Source of the DNA: an uncultured Opitutales bacterium
Lineage (GTDB): Bacteria; Verrucomicrobiota; Verrucomicrobiia; Opitutales; Seribacteraceae
NCBI GenBank assembly: GCA_943787575.1
Contig: CALSMY010000019.1
Span: 1-40,000, forward strand
DNA: 40,000 nt
Direction: 5' to 3'
A program made the position numbers and the translations under genes. The notes below the pieces were generated by a model, which saw only the letters and a list, made by a program, of their open reading frames with translations, was not told where the DNA came from and did no database searches. Shown here piece by piece: positions 8,399-18,800 of the stretch (within the stretch, counting starts at the first letter, position 1; the number at the start of each line of letters is the position of its first letter).

Positions 8399-9346
8399 TT
8401 AGCTTTGGCGAACGGGGAATGGATGATTGGTAAGACCCGAAATATCTTTGTGCAGAAGATCTTGAAGAATTTTTGCTTTTTCTGCCTGTTTTTTTTCCAT
8501 CTCGACTTCTTCCAAGGTCCTTTGTTTTTCAAACTTTGACATTTTTTTGCGTAGATCGCGAAGGGCTTGTTCCTGTAATTGCCTGACCCTCTCACGGGTA
8601 ATACCGATTTGCCCACCCACTTCCTCAAGGGTCAAAGGATCGCGACCATCGAGGCCAAACCTTAGGCGGATGATATCTGCCTCGCGTGGCTCCAGCATGG
8701 CTAATACCTGATTAACATCGCCGACCAAACTTTTGGACTGTAACCGTTCAAGCGGGTTGACGGATTTTTCGTCGGGTACAATTTCTCCCAAGGTGGACCC
8801 ATCCTCATCATTGATCGGTGTATCAAGGGAGGCTGGACGCAGGCTAACATTGCGAAGATGCGAAATTCGGGCTGAGGGCATTTTAAGTTCCTCGGCCAAT
8901 TCTTCATTGGTTGGTTCGCGCCCAAGTTCTTCCTCCATTTTTGCCACAGTTCTACGAATCTTAGCCACCCGGTCGACCATGTGAACGGGCAGTCGAATGG
9001 TCTTACTTTGATTTGCCAGGGCTCTTTTAATTGATTGCTTGATCCACCAAGAACCATAAGTGCTCAACTTGCCACCTTTGGATGGATCGAACCTTTCCAC
9101 CGCTTTCATTAAGCCGATGTTGCCCTCGTTTATAAGATCGAGCACAGAAAGACCGAAGTATGAATATTCTTGGGCAATTTTCACAACCAATCTTAAATTG
9201 GCGGTGATCATGGTATCGCGGGCTTTTTTGTCTCCCTTGGCAATTTTGGCAGCTAATTCGATCTCTTCCTCCACGGTGAGTAGGGGGATTTCTGATATCT
9301 GTTTCATGTAGATATCAAGAGAGCTTTGTTCAGGAGCCGGGTTCAT
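8399..9346 (-). CDS. Sigma-70 family RNA polymerase sigma factor (group 1/2 type) with C-terminal extension
   Basis: The 315-residue factor has region 1.2 (about 8-38), region 2 (39-112), region 3 (113-195) and region 4 (about 205-266). Region 2 includes DLINEGNIGLMKAVERFDP and STYGSWWIKQSI; region 3 starts with RLPVHMVD. Region 4 ends in ITRERVRQLQEQALRDLR, the helix-turn-helix for the -35 element. Region 1.1 and the non-conserved insert of housekeeping RpoD are absent, so size and plan resemble RpoS/SigB-like group 2 factors. Unusually, about 45 charged residues (271-315, rich in Lys and Glu) follow region 4.2, where most sigma factors end. It begins 8 bases after the trpE stop and probably shares its transcript. 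It may be a general stress/stationary sigma; calling it the primary factor would need the rest of the genome. Confidence 0.9.
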   Translation of the reverse strand: MNPAPEQSSLDIYMKQISEIPLLTVEEEIELAAKIAKGDKKARDTMITANLRLVVKIAQEYSYFGLSVLDLINEGNIGLMKAVERFDPSKGGKLSTYGSWWIKQSIKRALANQSKTIRLPVHMVDRVAKIRRTVAKMEEELGREPTNEELAEELKMPSARISHLRNVSLRPASLDTPINDEDGSTLGEIVPDEKSVNPLERLQSKSLVGDVNQVLAMLEPREADIIRLRFGLDGRDPLTLEEVGGQIGITRERVRQLQEQALRDLRKKMSKFEKQRTLEEVEMEKKQAEKAKILQDLLHKDISGLTNHPFPVRQS

Positions 9347-9354
9347 CAGTTCAA

Positions 9355-10869
9355 TTAGGTTGGACTACTAGATTGTTGAATTCGTTCAGCTAAGGCAATC
9401 GCCTTAAGCATACCTCTGGCTTTATTTATAGTTTCCTGGTATTCATTTGCGGGAACGGAGTCAGCCACAATCCCAGCACCTGCCTGTAGGTGAATTTTTC
9501 CTTTGCTGAGCATGGCAGTCCTAATCGCGATACAGGAATCGTGGTTTCCTTCGAAACCAAAATATCCAAGGGCACCAGCATAGGCATTGCGTTGTAGTTT
9601 TTCCTGTTCGGCAATAATCTGCATGGCACGGACTTTCGGAGCTCCACTCACCGTACCGGCTGGAAAGGTTGCCCGCATAAGATCAAAAGCATTTTTGTCG
9701 TCAGATAATTTTCCCAAAACCTCGGATACGATATGCATAACATGGGAGTACCGCTCGATGGTCATGTATTCGGCTGCTCGTATACTGCCGATCTCGCAGA
9801 CTCGACCAATGTCGTTACGGGCGAGATCGACCAGCATTAAGTGTTCAGCTTTTTCCTTTTCGTCGGCAAGAAGTTCTTCCTCTAAGAATTTGTCCTCTTG
9901 TGATGTCTTCCCTCGCGGACGAGTTCCCGCAATCGGACGGATTAGAACTTCTCCTTCTTGCAATCGTACATGCACTTCGGGGGAAGCTCCCACGATAGAA
10001 AAATCCTCACCTTCCAAGAGGAACATGTAGGGAGATGGGTTGATTGCCCGGATAGAGCGATATAAATGAATCGGGTCGCCGGTGTAAGGAATTTCAAACC
10101 TTTGAGAAAGCACAGTTTGAATAACATCTCCGGCACAAACATATTCTTTCGTTTTTTCGACTAGGCTTTCAAATTCATCCTGATTGAAATTTCCAGCTGG
10201 TACGGGAGGTTCGCCCACATCGCAAAGAGGTGCAGGCGATAAAGAAGATGGAGCGAGCAAACGGTCCCGGGTTTGACGAATTCTTTCACAGGCCAATTCA
10301 TAGGCGGTTTGTGGATCATCCCCGGGAGTGACATTTGCGCATATGGTAAGGCTTTGATGGGCGTGATCAAAAATTAGCAAAAGGTCCGTAACCATAAAGT
10401 AGAGAAGCGGAAGGCCGAGTTCGTCTTTCGGGGGCAGTGGTACGGTGGGTTCTACCCGGTTGGCATATTCATAGGACAAATAACCAACTGCTCCGCCGGA
10501 GAACCTGCCATCTTTAAGAGGACTGAAGTAGCGGAGGTTAGAAATTTCATCTTCCACCAATTTTAAAGGATCTTCAGGAGTAGGGAGAGATTTCTTTTCC
10601 ATTCCTGCTTCCCAAATAGTGGTAGTTTCTTGAGCAGAGGAAATAATTTTTCTTGGCGAGAATCCAACGAAGGAAAACCGGCTTACCTGTTCTCCACCAA
10701 CTACCGATTCAAAAAGAAAGGCCGGTTTTTGGTCTGATAACTTGGAGTATGCAGACAAGGGGGTTTCGGAATCGGCACTGAAACGGGATTGAACAGCAAT
10801 CAAATCAAAGGACTTAGAAAGTTCTTTGAACTTAGAAAGGGGAGGGTCGAAAGAAACGTTAGATTCCAC
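9355..10869 (-). CDS. trpE: Anthranilate synthase component I
   Basis: TrpE makes anthranilate from chorismate using ammonia from TrpG, opening tryptophan synthesis. The visible signatures are FLFESVVGGEQVSRFSFVG (the N-terminal feedback-site region), PSPYMFLLEG, SPEVHVRL and PIAGTRPRG. The last favours TrpE over PabB. AGTVSGAPKVRAMQII and LQAGAGIVADSVPANEY of the chorismate-binding core follow. I place the start at GTG 10869, giving 504 residues, the normal size. The frame stays open upstream for 69 more codons, but those residues have no TrpE similarity and run into glgC. No trpG, trpD or trpC is adjacent. It diverges from glgC and is followed at 8 bases by the sigma factor gene. Confidence 0.9.
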   Translation of the reverse strand: MESNVSFDPPLSKFKELSKSFDLIAVQSRFSADSETPLSAYSKLSDQKPAFLFESVVGGEQVSRFSFVGFSPRKIISSAQETTTIWEAGMEKKSLPTPEDPLKLVEDEISNLRYFSPLKDGRFSGGAVGYLSYEYANRVEPTVPLPPKDELGLPLLYFMVTDLLLIFDHAHQSLTICANVTPGDDPQTAYELACERIRQTRDRLLAPSSLSPAPLCDVGEPPVPAGNFNQDEFESLVEKTKEYVCAGDVIQTVLSQRFEIPYTGDPIHLYRSIRAINPSPYMFLLEGEDFSIVGASPEVHVRLQEGEVLIRPIAGTRPRGKTSQEDKFLEEELLADEKEKAEHLMLVDLARNDIGRVCEIGSIRAAEYMTIERYSHVMHIVSEVLGKLSDDKNAFDLMRATFPAGTVSGAPKVRAMQIIAEQEKLQRNAYAGALGYFGFEGNHDSCIAIRTAMLSKGKIHLQAGAGIVADSVPANEYQETINKARGMLKAIALAERIQQSSSPT

Positions 10870-10995
10870 GGTTTTACAAGAAGCGATGCTTAGGTAACAA
10901 ATTGTCGAAGAACGAGCAAAATCTGTACTGGTTTTATTTTTGTGTTTGCGGTTGAGGGACTTTCGATTTCCACATGGTAAGGAGTAAACAAACCT

Positions 10996-11009
10996 CTCGC
11001 AAATGCGAG
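10996..11009 (+). promoter_or_regulatory. Small hairpin in the glgC 5' leader
   Basis: CTCGC at 10996-11000 pairs with GCGAG at 11005-11009 around an AAAT loop. It lies 25 bases ahead of the glgC ATG and just before its ribosome binding site (AAAGGA). It sits between the divergent trpE and glgC starts. It could affect glgC translation or mRNA stability; there is no direct evidence. Confidence 0.22.
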
Positions 11010-11034
11010 CATGTAATATTAAAGGAACCAGCCA

Positions 11035-12324
11035 ATGAAGAAATCCAAATACAGCCCAGCTCCCTATTCCGTTCATTGTGTAATCATGGGAGGGGGCAGA
11101 GGTACTCGTCTTTACCCACTTACCAAACTACGCTGCAAACCTGCAGTTCCCTTGGGAGGCAAATATCGATTGGTGGATATTCCCATAAGCAATTGTATCA
11201 ATTCCGGATATAACCAAATTTATTTACTCAGCCAATTTAATACCGAGTCTTTGCACCGTCATATTGCGGATGCTTATCGTTTTGATCGTTTTGGCAGAGG
11301 CTATGTCGAGATTCTCTCTGCTGAGCAAACTGAGCATGGAGATGATTGGTACCAGGGCACTGCCGATGCAGTTCGTCGAAATATGATCCATTTTCATGCC
11401 AAGCCACAGGATGTGTTTGTTATACTTTCTGGAGATCAACTTTATCGGATGGACTTTACCAAGATGGTCGAAGAGCACTTGGAGCGCGGTGCGGATGTTA
11501 CAGTGGCTGCCAAGCCTGTACCCCTAAGTGAGGCTTCCGGGCTTGGTTTGTTACGAGTCGGTGAGAATGCCAAAATTGTGGATTTTGTTGAGAAACCTAC
11601 TGATCCTGAAGTTATTTCCCGTTTGGTCCCGCCTGAACTCAAAGCGGGGGAGGGTATAGAGGATCGTTGCTTGGCATCAATGGGAATTTATGTATTTACT
11701 GCCACAGCAATGGAAGACGCGCTCAAGGGGGATGCGACTGATTTTGGTAAAGAGATTATACCTTCCTTGGTGGAGAAAAAAGATATCCGTTGTCATATCT
11801 TTGATGATTATTGGGAGGATATTGGAACGGTAAAAGCCTTCTTTGATGCAAATTTACAGCTTACCGATGAGGTGCCCGCATTTGATTTTTATGAGGGAGA
11901 AAGACCCATTTACAATCGTCCTGATATCTTGCCCACTGCCAAGTTGGGCAAATGCTTGGTCACGCGCACAATAATTGCTTCAGGGAGTATGATTGGTGAG
12001 TCGACTTTAAATCGTTGCGTCTTGGGTGAGCGTTCTATGGTAGGTGATGGTTGCAACTTGGAAAGTGTGGTCATGGTGGGTGCGGACTTTTATGAAGATC
12101 ACGCCGATCCTAATATTCCTGAGCTGGGAGTTGGTCACGGAGCCCAAATACAGGATGCAATAATCGATAAAAATGCCAGGATTGGAAAAAATGTTTTCCT
12201 TAGCCCAAAAGGTTTGGAAGAGGGTTGGGCCGATGCCGGGGAAAATGTTTATATTCGAGACGGTATTTTAATTGTTACTAAAAACGGAGTGGTTGCGGAC
12301 GGCGTACGGATTGGTAATCCATAA
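11035..12324 (+). CDS. glgC: Glucose-1-phosphate adenylyltransferase
   Basis: The 429-residue enzyme makes ADP-glucose from ATP and glucose-1-phosphate, the committed step of bacterial glycogen synthesis. The nucleotidyltransferase domain begins with VIMGGGRGTRLYPLT (about 17-30) and KPAVPLGGKYRLVDIPISNC. EQTEHGDDWYQGTADAVRRN and FVILSGDQLYRMD (metal/substrate site) follow. VDFVEKP and DYWEDIGTVKAFFDAN are also typical. The part from about residue 300 is the left-handed beta-helix involved in allosteric control. AAAGGA is spaced 8-9 bases from the ATG. gcvH follows after 58 bases but is functionally unrelated. No glgA or glgB is in the window. Confidence 0.95.
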   Translation: MKKSKYSPAPYSVHCVIMGGGRGTRLYPLTKLRCKPAVPLGGKYRLVDIPISNCINSGYNQIYLLSQFNTESLHRHIADAYRFDRFGRGYVEILSAEQTEHGDDWYQGTADAVRRNMIHFHAKPQDVFVILSGDQLYRMDFTKMVEEHLERGADVTVAAKPVPLSEASGLGLLRVGENAKIVDFVEKPTDPEVISRLVPPELKAGEGIEDRCLASMGIYVFTATAMEDALKGDATDFGKEIIPSLVEKKDIRCHIFDDYWEDIGTVKAFFDANLQLTDEVPAFDFYEGERPIYNRPDILPTAKLGKCLVTRTIIASGSMIGESTLNRCVLGERSMVGDGCNLESVVMVGADFYEDHADPNIPELGVGHGAQIQDAIIDKNARIGKNVFLSPKGLEEGWADAGENVYIRDGILIVTKNGVVADGVRIGNP

Positions 12325-12382
12325 TCATTCACTCTTTTACCTTGAAGTCATGGCAACTCTACTTCAAATCGGATTCTGTTAA

Positions 12383-12763
12383 ATGAGTATTCCAAATGAA
12401 TTAAAATACACCTCCGACCATGAATGGGTACGGATAGAGGGAGAAGATTTTGTCATCGGTATAACCGATCATGCCCAGGACAGCTTGGGAGATGTCACTT
12501 TCGTGGAGTTGCCCGATATTGGTGCCAGGTTCGAAGATAAAGCCGTTTTTGGGGTGGTCGAGTCCGTTAAGGCGGCATCCGACCTTTACATGCCCGTGAC
12601 TGGGGAAATTATTGAGGTGAACGATTCCTTAAATGATTCCCCAGAGAAAGTGAACTCTGACCCTTATGGAAATGGCTGGATGATTAAAATTCGTCCGGAT
12701 CAAGCAGACTCTATTGGCTCTTTGCTTGATGCAGATGCTTACTCCACAGAAATTGGAGATTAG
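12383..12763 (+). CDS. gcvH: Glycine cleavage system H protein
   Basis: The 126-residue lipoyl carrier shuttles the aminomethyl intermediate from P protein to T protein in glycine cleavage. It shows the conserved start LKYTSDHEWVR, GITDHAQDSLGDVTFVELP, and the lipoylation site ESVKAASDLYMP with Lys63 as the modified residue. NGWMIKI near the end is also typical. Length is standard. No gcvT or gcvP lies beside it. The gene is closed by an intrinsic terminator about 20 bases after the stop. Confidence 0.95.
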   Translation: MSIPNELKYTSDHEWVRIEGEDFVIGITDHAQDSLGDVTFVELPDIGARFEDKAVFGVVESVKAASDLYMPVTGEIIEVNDSLNDSPEKVNSDPYGNGWMIKIRPDQADSIGSLLDADAYSTEIGD

Positions 12764-12783
12764 AACCTTTAAATTCAAGAGGT

Positions 12784-12810
12784 AAAAACCTCTTGCGGAG
12801 GGAGGTTTTT
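12784..12810 (+). terminator. Intrinsic terminator after gcvH
   Basis: AAAAACCTC (12784-12792) pairs perfectly with GAGGTTTTT (12802-12810) around a 9-base loop. The T-run forms the end of the stem, and CTCCTCT follows. It starts 21 bases after the gcvH stop and separates gcvH from the giant FecR-type gene. Confidence 0.75.
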
Positions 12811-12863
12811 CTCCTCTACTATTAAAGTTTAGATGTTTCGCCCTTCATTCCGCTCATTCATTC

Positions 12864-15800
12864 TTGATCGATTTGTACCCAATCGATCTTGTTTGCTGTT
12901 TGTTTTTGGCCTTTGTATTTTCTGTCCTTCCGGCACTTGGTAAAAAAGTTACGCCCAGCATTATTGTTGCCTCGATTGAGGGAGAGGTGAGCTCCCTTAA
13001 CATGGTGGACGACTTTAAAGTTCAAATGGGGCCTACCAGTGTTGGGAAAAAAGTTAATCCCAAAACCATGTTAACCACCGGTAAAACTGGTAAAGTTGCT
13101 CTTCTTTTTTCGAATGGTACGCTTATCACTATCAAGCCAGGAAGTCGTTTTTATCTTCGTACTTACAAACAATTGGAAGGCATTGTGGAGGGTACGATTG
13201 ACCCAGGAAAGCTGGAAGAAGAACCCACACAGTCGGAACTTTCTGCTCACTTAGATTATGGTGACTTGGTGGTCAAGGCACCAAAGCTCAAAAAGGGATC
13301 TTCAATGAAACTTACCAGCCCTTTGGGCACGGCGGGAATTCGTGGAACCATGTTTCAATTGATGGCTGTTCGAAATTCGGTAACTGGGGATATTATGGGC
13401 GGGATAAATCTAATCTCTGGAGATATTGATTTTACTGATACTGGGGGAACGGTCGTTTCTTTGCTTTCCGGTCAATCGATTCAATTAGCAACTAGTAAAC
13501 TGGGAGCTCCGGTAGCTAGTCAAACTGGAGAATTAGTTGATCTCGCTTCGACATATGGGCCAGCCCTTACTGATGGTTTCACCCCTCCACCCTTGGCGAG
13601 TGTATTTTCTGGGTATTCTGAGTTTGCCGATGCAAATGATTTAGGAACTTCTGGTAATGATATGTTTCCCGCAATGCCCGATTCAGTACCTGTGGGTATA
13701 TCTGCGGTTAATTCGGCTGGCGGTTGGGAAGAAATTCACGAATTAGCTACTGATTTATTTTTTGAAATTGAAACGGCCGAAACTGTAGCCGCCAATTTCT
13801 CCTTTGAAGATATGACCTTGGCTCCCACGGTTGATATTCCGACGCCTCAACCTAGTGCACCTACTGTGCCTTCTTCAGTTACTGGTGAGACTCTCGCTGG
13901 AGGAGACCTCGAGTTTTTTCAAGGTGGTCACCCAGAATTACAACTTTTGGGAGTAAACTCCACGACCGATGAACTTGTTAGAATATATAATAATGGAAGT
14001 CGGATGGAAGTGGAAATGCGGGCACCTGCAGAAGGTATAACTTGGCGAAAAATCGACCCGTGGGTAAAAGCTCTCGACTTTTTAGGAAATGATATAACCT
14101 CTGGTGTCCAAATTAATGGAGCCCCACAAATTCTTTTGGCAAATGCCAATACGGCTGAATCTGAAGCACCTCCTCGGGGGCAAAGTCAATCCTATGAGGT
14201 ATCTTACTCCATTCGAGACCTCCGTGGACTTAATACGGTTATTTTTCGTCAGGTTGATGTTATCGCTACACGTCCAACTATCCAAATTACTAACCTTGCA
14301 CCAGAATTCCCCTGGAATGAGCTAGATTTAGATAAGGATGGTAAGGCATTTGATTCTTTTTTTAAGTGGTTGGATGATCATGTTTTAGTGCAAGATGTTC
14401 GCGGAGAAAGCATCCTTTATGATGAATCACAAAACCCAAATAGTTTTTATTTGAGCGGGAATTATAATTTGTCAGCGATAGGTACTTACAATGAAATTAA
14501 AATAGTAGCTATTGATTGGCGTGGTTTACGTACTGAATCCGATCCATTCGTGATCAATGTAACTTCTCCCGAAAACTTACCTGTTTTAACTTCAGTCCCT
14601 TTTGTTTCCTCGTTTCCTGCATTGGCACAACAGGGGAATATACTGGAGTATGGAGACCCTGAAGATGAGTTTGAAAATTGGTTAAATTCGGCAAGTGCTG
14701 TGGACTCTAGTGGCAATTTAGTTACCGTTAGTCCAAAGGTTCTTAACAGTGAACTAGATCCAGTTTTAATTTCAGACATCTGGCCAGAGGGGGGGGACTA
14801 CAATTATACTATCGTTTTTGAAGCAATTGATCCGCGGTGGGAGCAGGGCGGGTCAGACCTTTCCCTCAAAAACCAACTCACAACAATTCAAACCTATCCT
14901 CTTCGAGTCTTTGCAACACCACCCAAACTTGAATTGATCTTTCATAACCCAAGAGATGGCCTCGGGGTTTCTCCTGATTTTGACAAGATTACTTATTTGG
15001 TTCGTTCGAAATACAATACCTCTGATTTCCCTGATGATGGACCTTTCAAGATTAGTGCCGACCCAGGAGAAGTTGGTAGGATAGACGGTGATGTTTATTA
15101 TAAAGCAACTTCTTACAATGGTTACGGTTCAGACATTACCTCTCTGGTCTTGGTAGAAAACGAGAATCAAGTGGATGATGAGACCTTGAATGATGATACC
15201 ACGCTAACCATCTCAGTTGATGATAAATCAATCCGCGGATTGTCCCAAGGTCAAGGTGCCATCTCTATTTTAAATTCACAGGTAGATATTGTAGATGTCT
15301 TGTCTCCTCAACTTAGCACTTCTCATGAAGCTATAAGTTTAGGTGAAAATAAGTATGTCGTTTCCACAAATGGGCAAGTTACAGTTCAGGGAATCATGCC
15401 AAGAATTGCTAAATTAAGTGGCGATTCTAAAGATCAATTAACCGGGCAGGCGAGCGATTCATATTATTTTCCTGACCCGGGGTTAACAATTGAAGATAAT
15501 TATTACTCCCAATCGGAACTTAAAGCAACAAATGGCATTATTGATAACCTGAATTACACTTTCAACTACACGAACCTAAACGATTTTTCCGACGAGTCTG
15601 GTAAGATTGATATTAATGCTAGTGAATTTAACTCAGATAAGACTTTGTCAAATATCGATATGAAAAAAATTGGAGATTATTCGATTACCTACTCTTTATC
15701 AGATGATTCGGGTAATATAGCATCCATAAATCGTTCGATTACCGTAAAAGATGAAATATCGCCAGTGGTAAAGCTCTACGGTTCTAAAACTATGTATGTA

Positions 15801-18800
15801 GACTTACAATCTATTGCAGACGGTGAGAGTCGTTTTGATGATCCTGGGGCTTTTGGAATTGAGGATCTTTATACCCAAAATGATGGTTTTTTTGATTGGG
15901 CCACGATTGAGGACGATGGGGTGCTGTGGGAATATGAAATACAGACATGCACTAACTTGGAAGCTAACACCTATGGTGATAGAAATACTGCAGATAGAGA
16001 CTTTATTAAGTCTACTATTGAGGGCTTGGTCGATAATCCTCCGAGCCAAGTTCTTAGATTCAAATTTCATTATATTTTAAAAGATAGAGCGGGGAATAAG
16101 GGAGAAGCGACAAGAACCATAGAGATTCGTGGATCACCAAATCTATACCCCACTATTTTCTTCGTTTTAGACCACCCAGATGCCTTGGATGGAATCCCCT
16201 CATCCAGCTCTATAGATTCCAATCAGAGTAAAGCTACTTTACCCACACTTATCTGGAATATTGAAGTGGGTATGGAGCAATATTCAAGTCGTCCTATTGC
16301 TAAAGTTTTTACCGACTTAGGTGGAGGGCAAGAGGAAGACCTTAACAGTTTGTATAAAGTTAATAAAATCGAATTGGATATTGGGGATGTTATTAAATCC
16401 GACACTTTGATTCTCGCTAATGATGACCTTACGAATTTTTTCTCCAAAGTGAATTTTTGGAATAATGTCGATGAATATTATGTAACGGGTGAGCCAACTG
16501 CTTACACAAAATATCCAAAATCAAACACCACAGATTGGAGAAGGGTAGTTCTTAGATATACAGTAGAAAATAGCCTTGGTAACAAATCGGAGAGGGACAT
16601 TGAAGTGCGCTTAGTGGATACAACTTCTCCCACCATTGTTAAAAATAATTTTGATAGCGGCACTTTGGAAGTTGGTGATCCTTTTAGCGACCCAGGGGTT
16701 ACAATTTCAGATGTAGCCGGGTCATTGATCGATTCCAATACAACTATTGATTTGGCGTACCCTAATGGGACAGATCACAACGCCACTTTTATTGAATTAG
16801 CAGAGCGTGGATTTTGGCAATCTGGAGATTTTACGATAACATACACTGCCAAGGATGAATTTGGTAACCTGGCTGAAACCCAATTCTTAAACCTTACTGT
16901 TCAAGACGGGACGAATCCTCATGTTGCTTTAATTACTCACGACGCATTAAACAAATTCAATGCACCGAGTACTGGTTTAAATAGTTCCGACCTTTCCTAT
17001 CAAGACGCTAACAATCCCCTCGTCTCTCCTAATAGCAGGTTTGAAAATGATTCAACTCTGATAAGCAAACTTGCTAATTTGTCGGTCCATTACGAAAACT
17101 TTACTTTTTCCAATGAAGACCCATATGTAATGCAAAATGGTAGCAATGGTTTTCTGCTTAAAGCTTCCGAGCTAGATTCAGATTTTTTAGAAACTCTAAA
17201 AAATAGCCCTCAAAATTTAGTGTCTTCGACAAGTGAGACTTTAAACATCACTGATGATTTTGGGAGGACCTTTTCTTGGTATAGTCCATTTGCTGTAAAA
17301 TTTGATGATGGCACGACCTTGCAAGATCCAGGGTTTTTAATTTATGAACCCTCAAATTCGGGAGTGACTTATTCTGCATCCATCGTTCCGGAGTTTTATG
17401 GAGATGATAAAAATCAAACCAAGCAAATTTCTTTAAGCTTAACCGTGACTCAAAGCAACACGAGTGCTAGGCAAACAACTATTACCTCTGCCCGTACCTA
17501 TACTTTTTTGGATGATATAAAACCATTGATAAGTATTTCCCCTTCCACAGATGCAAATTCCACATTTATTGTTTTGGAAGCTGGTTCAATTTATGACGAT
17601 ACAACTAGTTCAGGGAATTCTTTTAGAATGTTTAAAAACGGCAATTTTGAGCCAGAAGAAATTTTAAATGTCCGTGCTGACGATGTTAAAGATGGCACCA
17701 TTACCTCATCCATTGTTCGAACTATTACTGACTTAAATGATTCTGGTATAGGAAGTGTAGTTACATCTTATCCCCATGTTAATCATATTTATAAAATAGA
17801 ATATAATGTTAATGATTCTGAGGGAAATGCCGCTGACCCTGTCTTTCGTTACCTAATAATAAAAGATACGATTGCACCATTGATTTATCCTCAGGCCGAT
17901 GGAAACACTTCTGATAACTTTGAGATTGATTATTTGAGCTCTTCCCCCAATCCAAACATTCTAATAGAGGTACAGGCTCACCTGCTATCGGGCTTAGTCG
18001 CCTCTGACTATGGAGGTCAAGGTGCCGGAGTTTCAGATACTATTGATGGTAGTTTAGATCCAGTTGTTAATCGTGATAAGTGGCAAGTGGTTATTACAAA
18101 ACCTTTGAGCGATTCTAACGACCCAAGTGGGGACTATGATTTGGGTAAAGTTTATCCTTTTGCAAAAGATGACCCTGCTTATGAAGTAGTTGTTACTGTA
18201 ACCGATGAGTTTGGAAATGTCTCTGCCCCTAGAAGTCGAAGTCTAAAAATAGGCGACTTCCAGGATCCTGTAGTCGGATTAATTGGTGATACTACGATTC
18301 ATGACTTTTTGCGCTTTTCAACCAATACCGGAATAAGTCCACAATCTGATACCGAAGAAATTAGCGGTAATGATTATAACCGGACTGGTTTTGGAGGAGG
18401 GATGCACAGAATTATGTTGGATAATTATACATTTGTAGACCCAGGTGCTTATGCACATGATTTCAATTCATACTTTAGCGTTGCGGACGGTTACAAAAAT
18501 TTACAAGGGAGCGATGCTTATGGAGAAACATATGCGATGCGTAGGGTAGATGATCGTGCTGAAATGGAGGCATGCGCAGAAATTGGTGTTATCTATGTTT
18601 ATAGTGCCTTGAATAATGAGGTTCTGAGCGATCCCTTTTTGCATTATCAGGGATTAATGAAAGACAATATTTATGGCTCGGATACCTTGGACAGCAATGT
18701 AACCCTACCTCCTCCAGCAAATGTTAAAGTACCAGATGTAAATGGGAGTAATTATACATTTGATGAAGCAAACAAATTAAATGGATATAAATATGGATGT

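Noticed and set aside
10934-10975. Possible trp leader peptide (minus strand, starts Met-Trp-Lys)
   Set aside because: It has only one Trp codon and no terminator/antiterminator pair, so there is no support for attenuation.
10870-11076. In-frame N-terminal extension of TrpE by 69 codons
   Set aside because: The extra residues have no TrpE similarity, overlap the glgC start and leader, and GTG 10869 already gives the normal family length.
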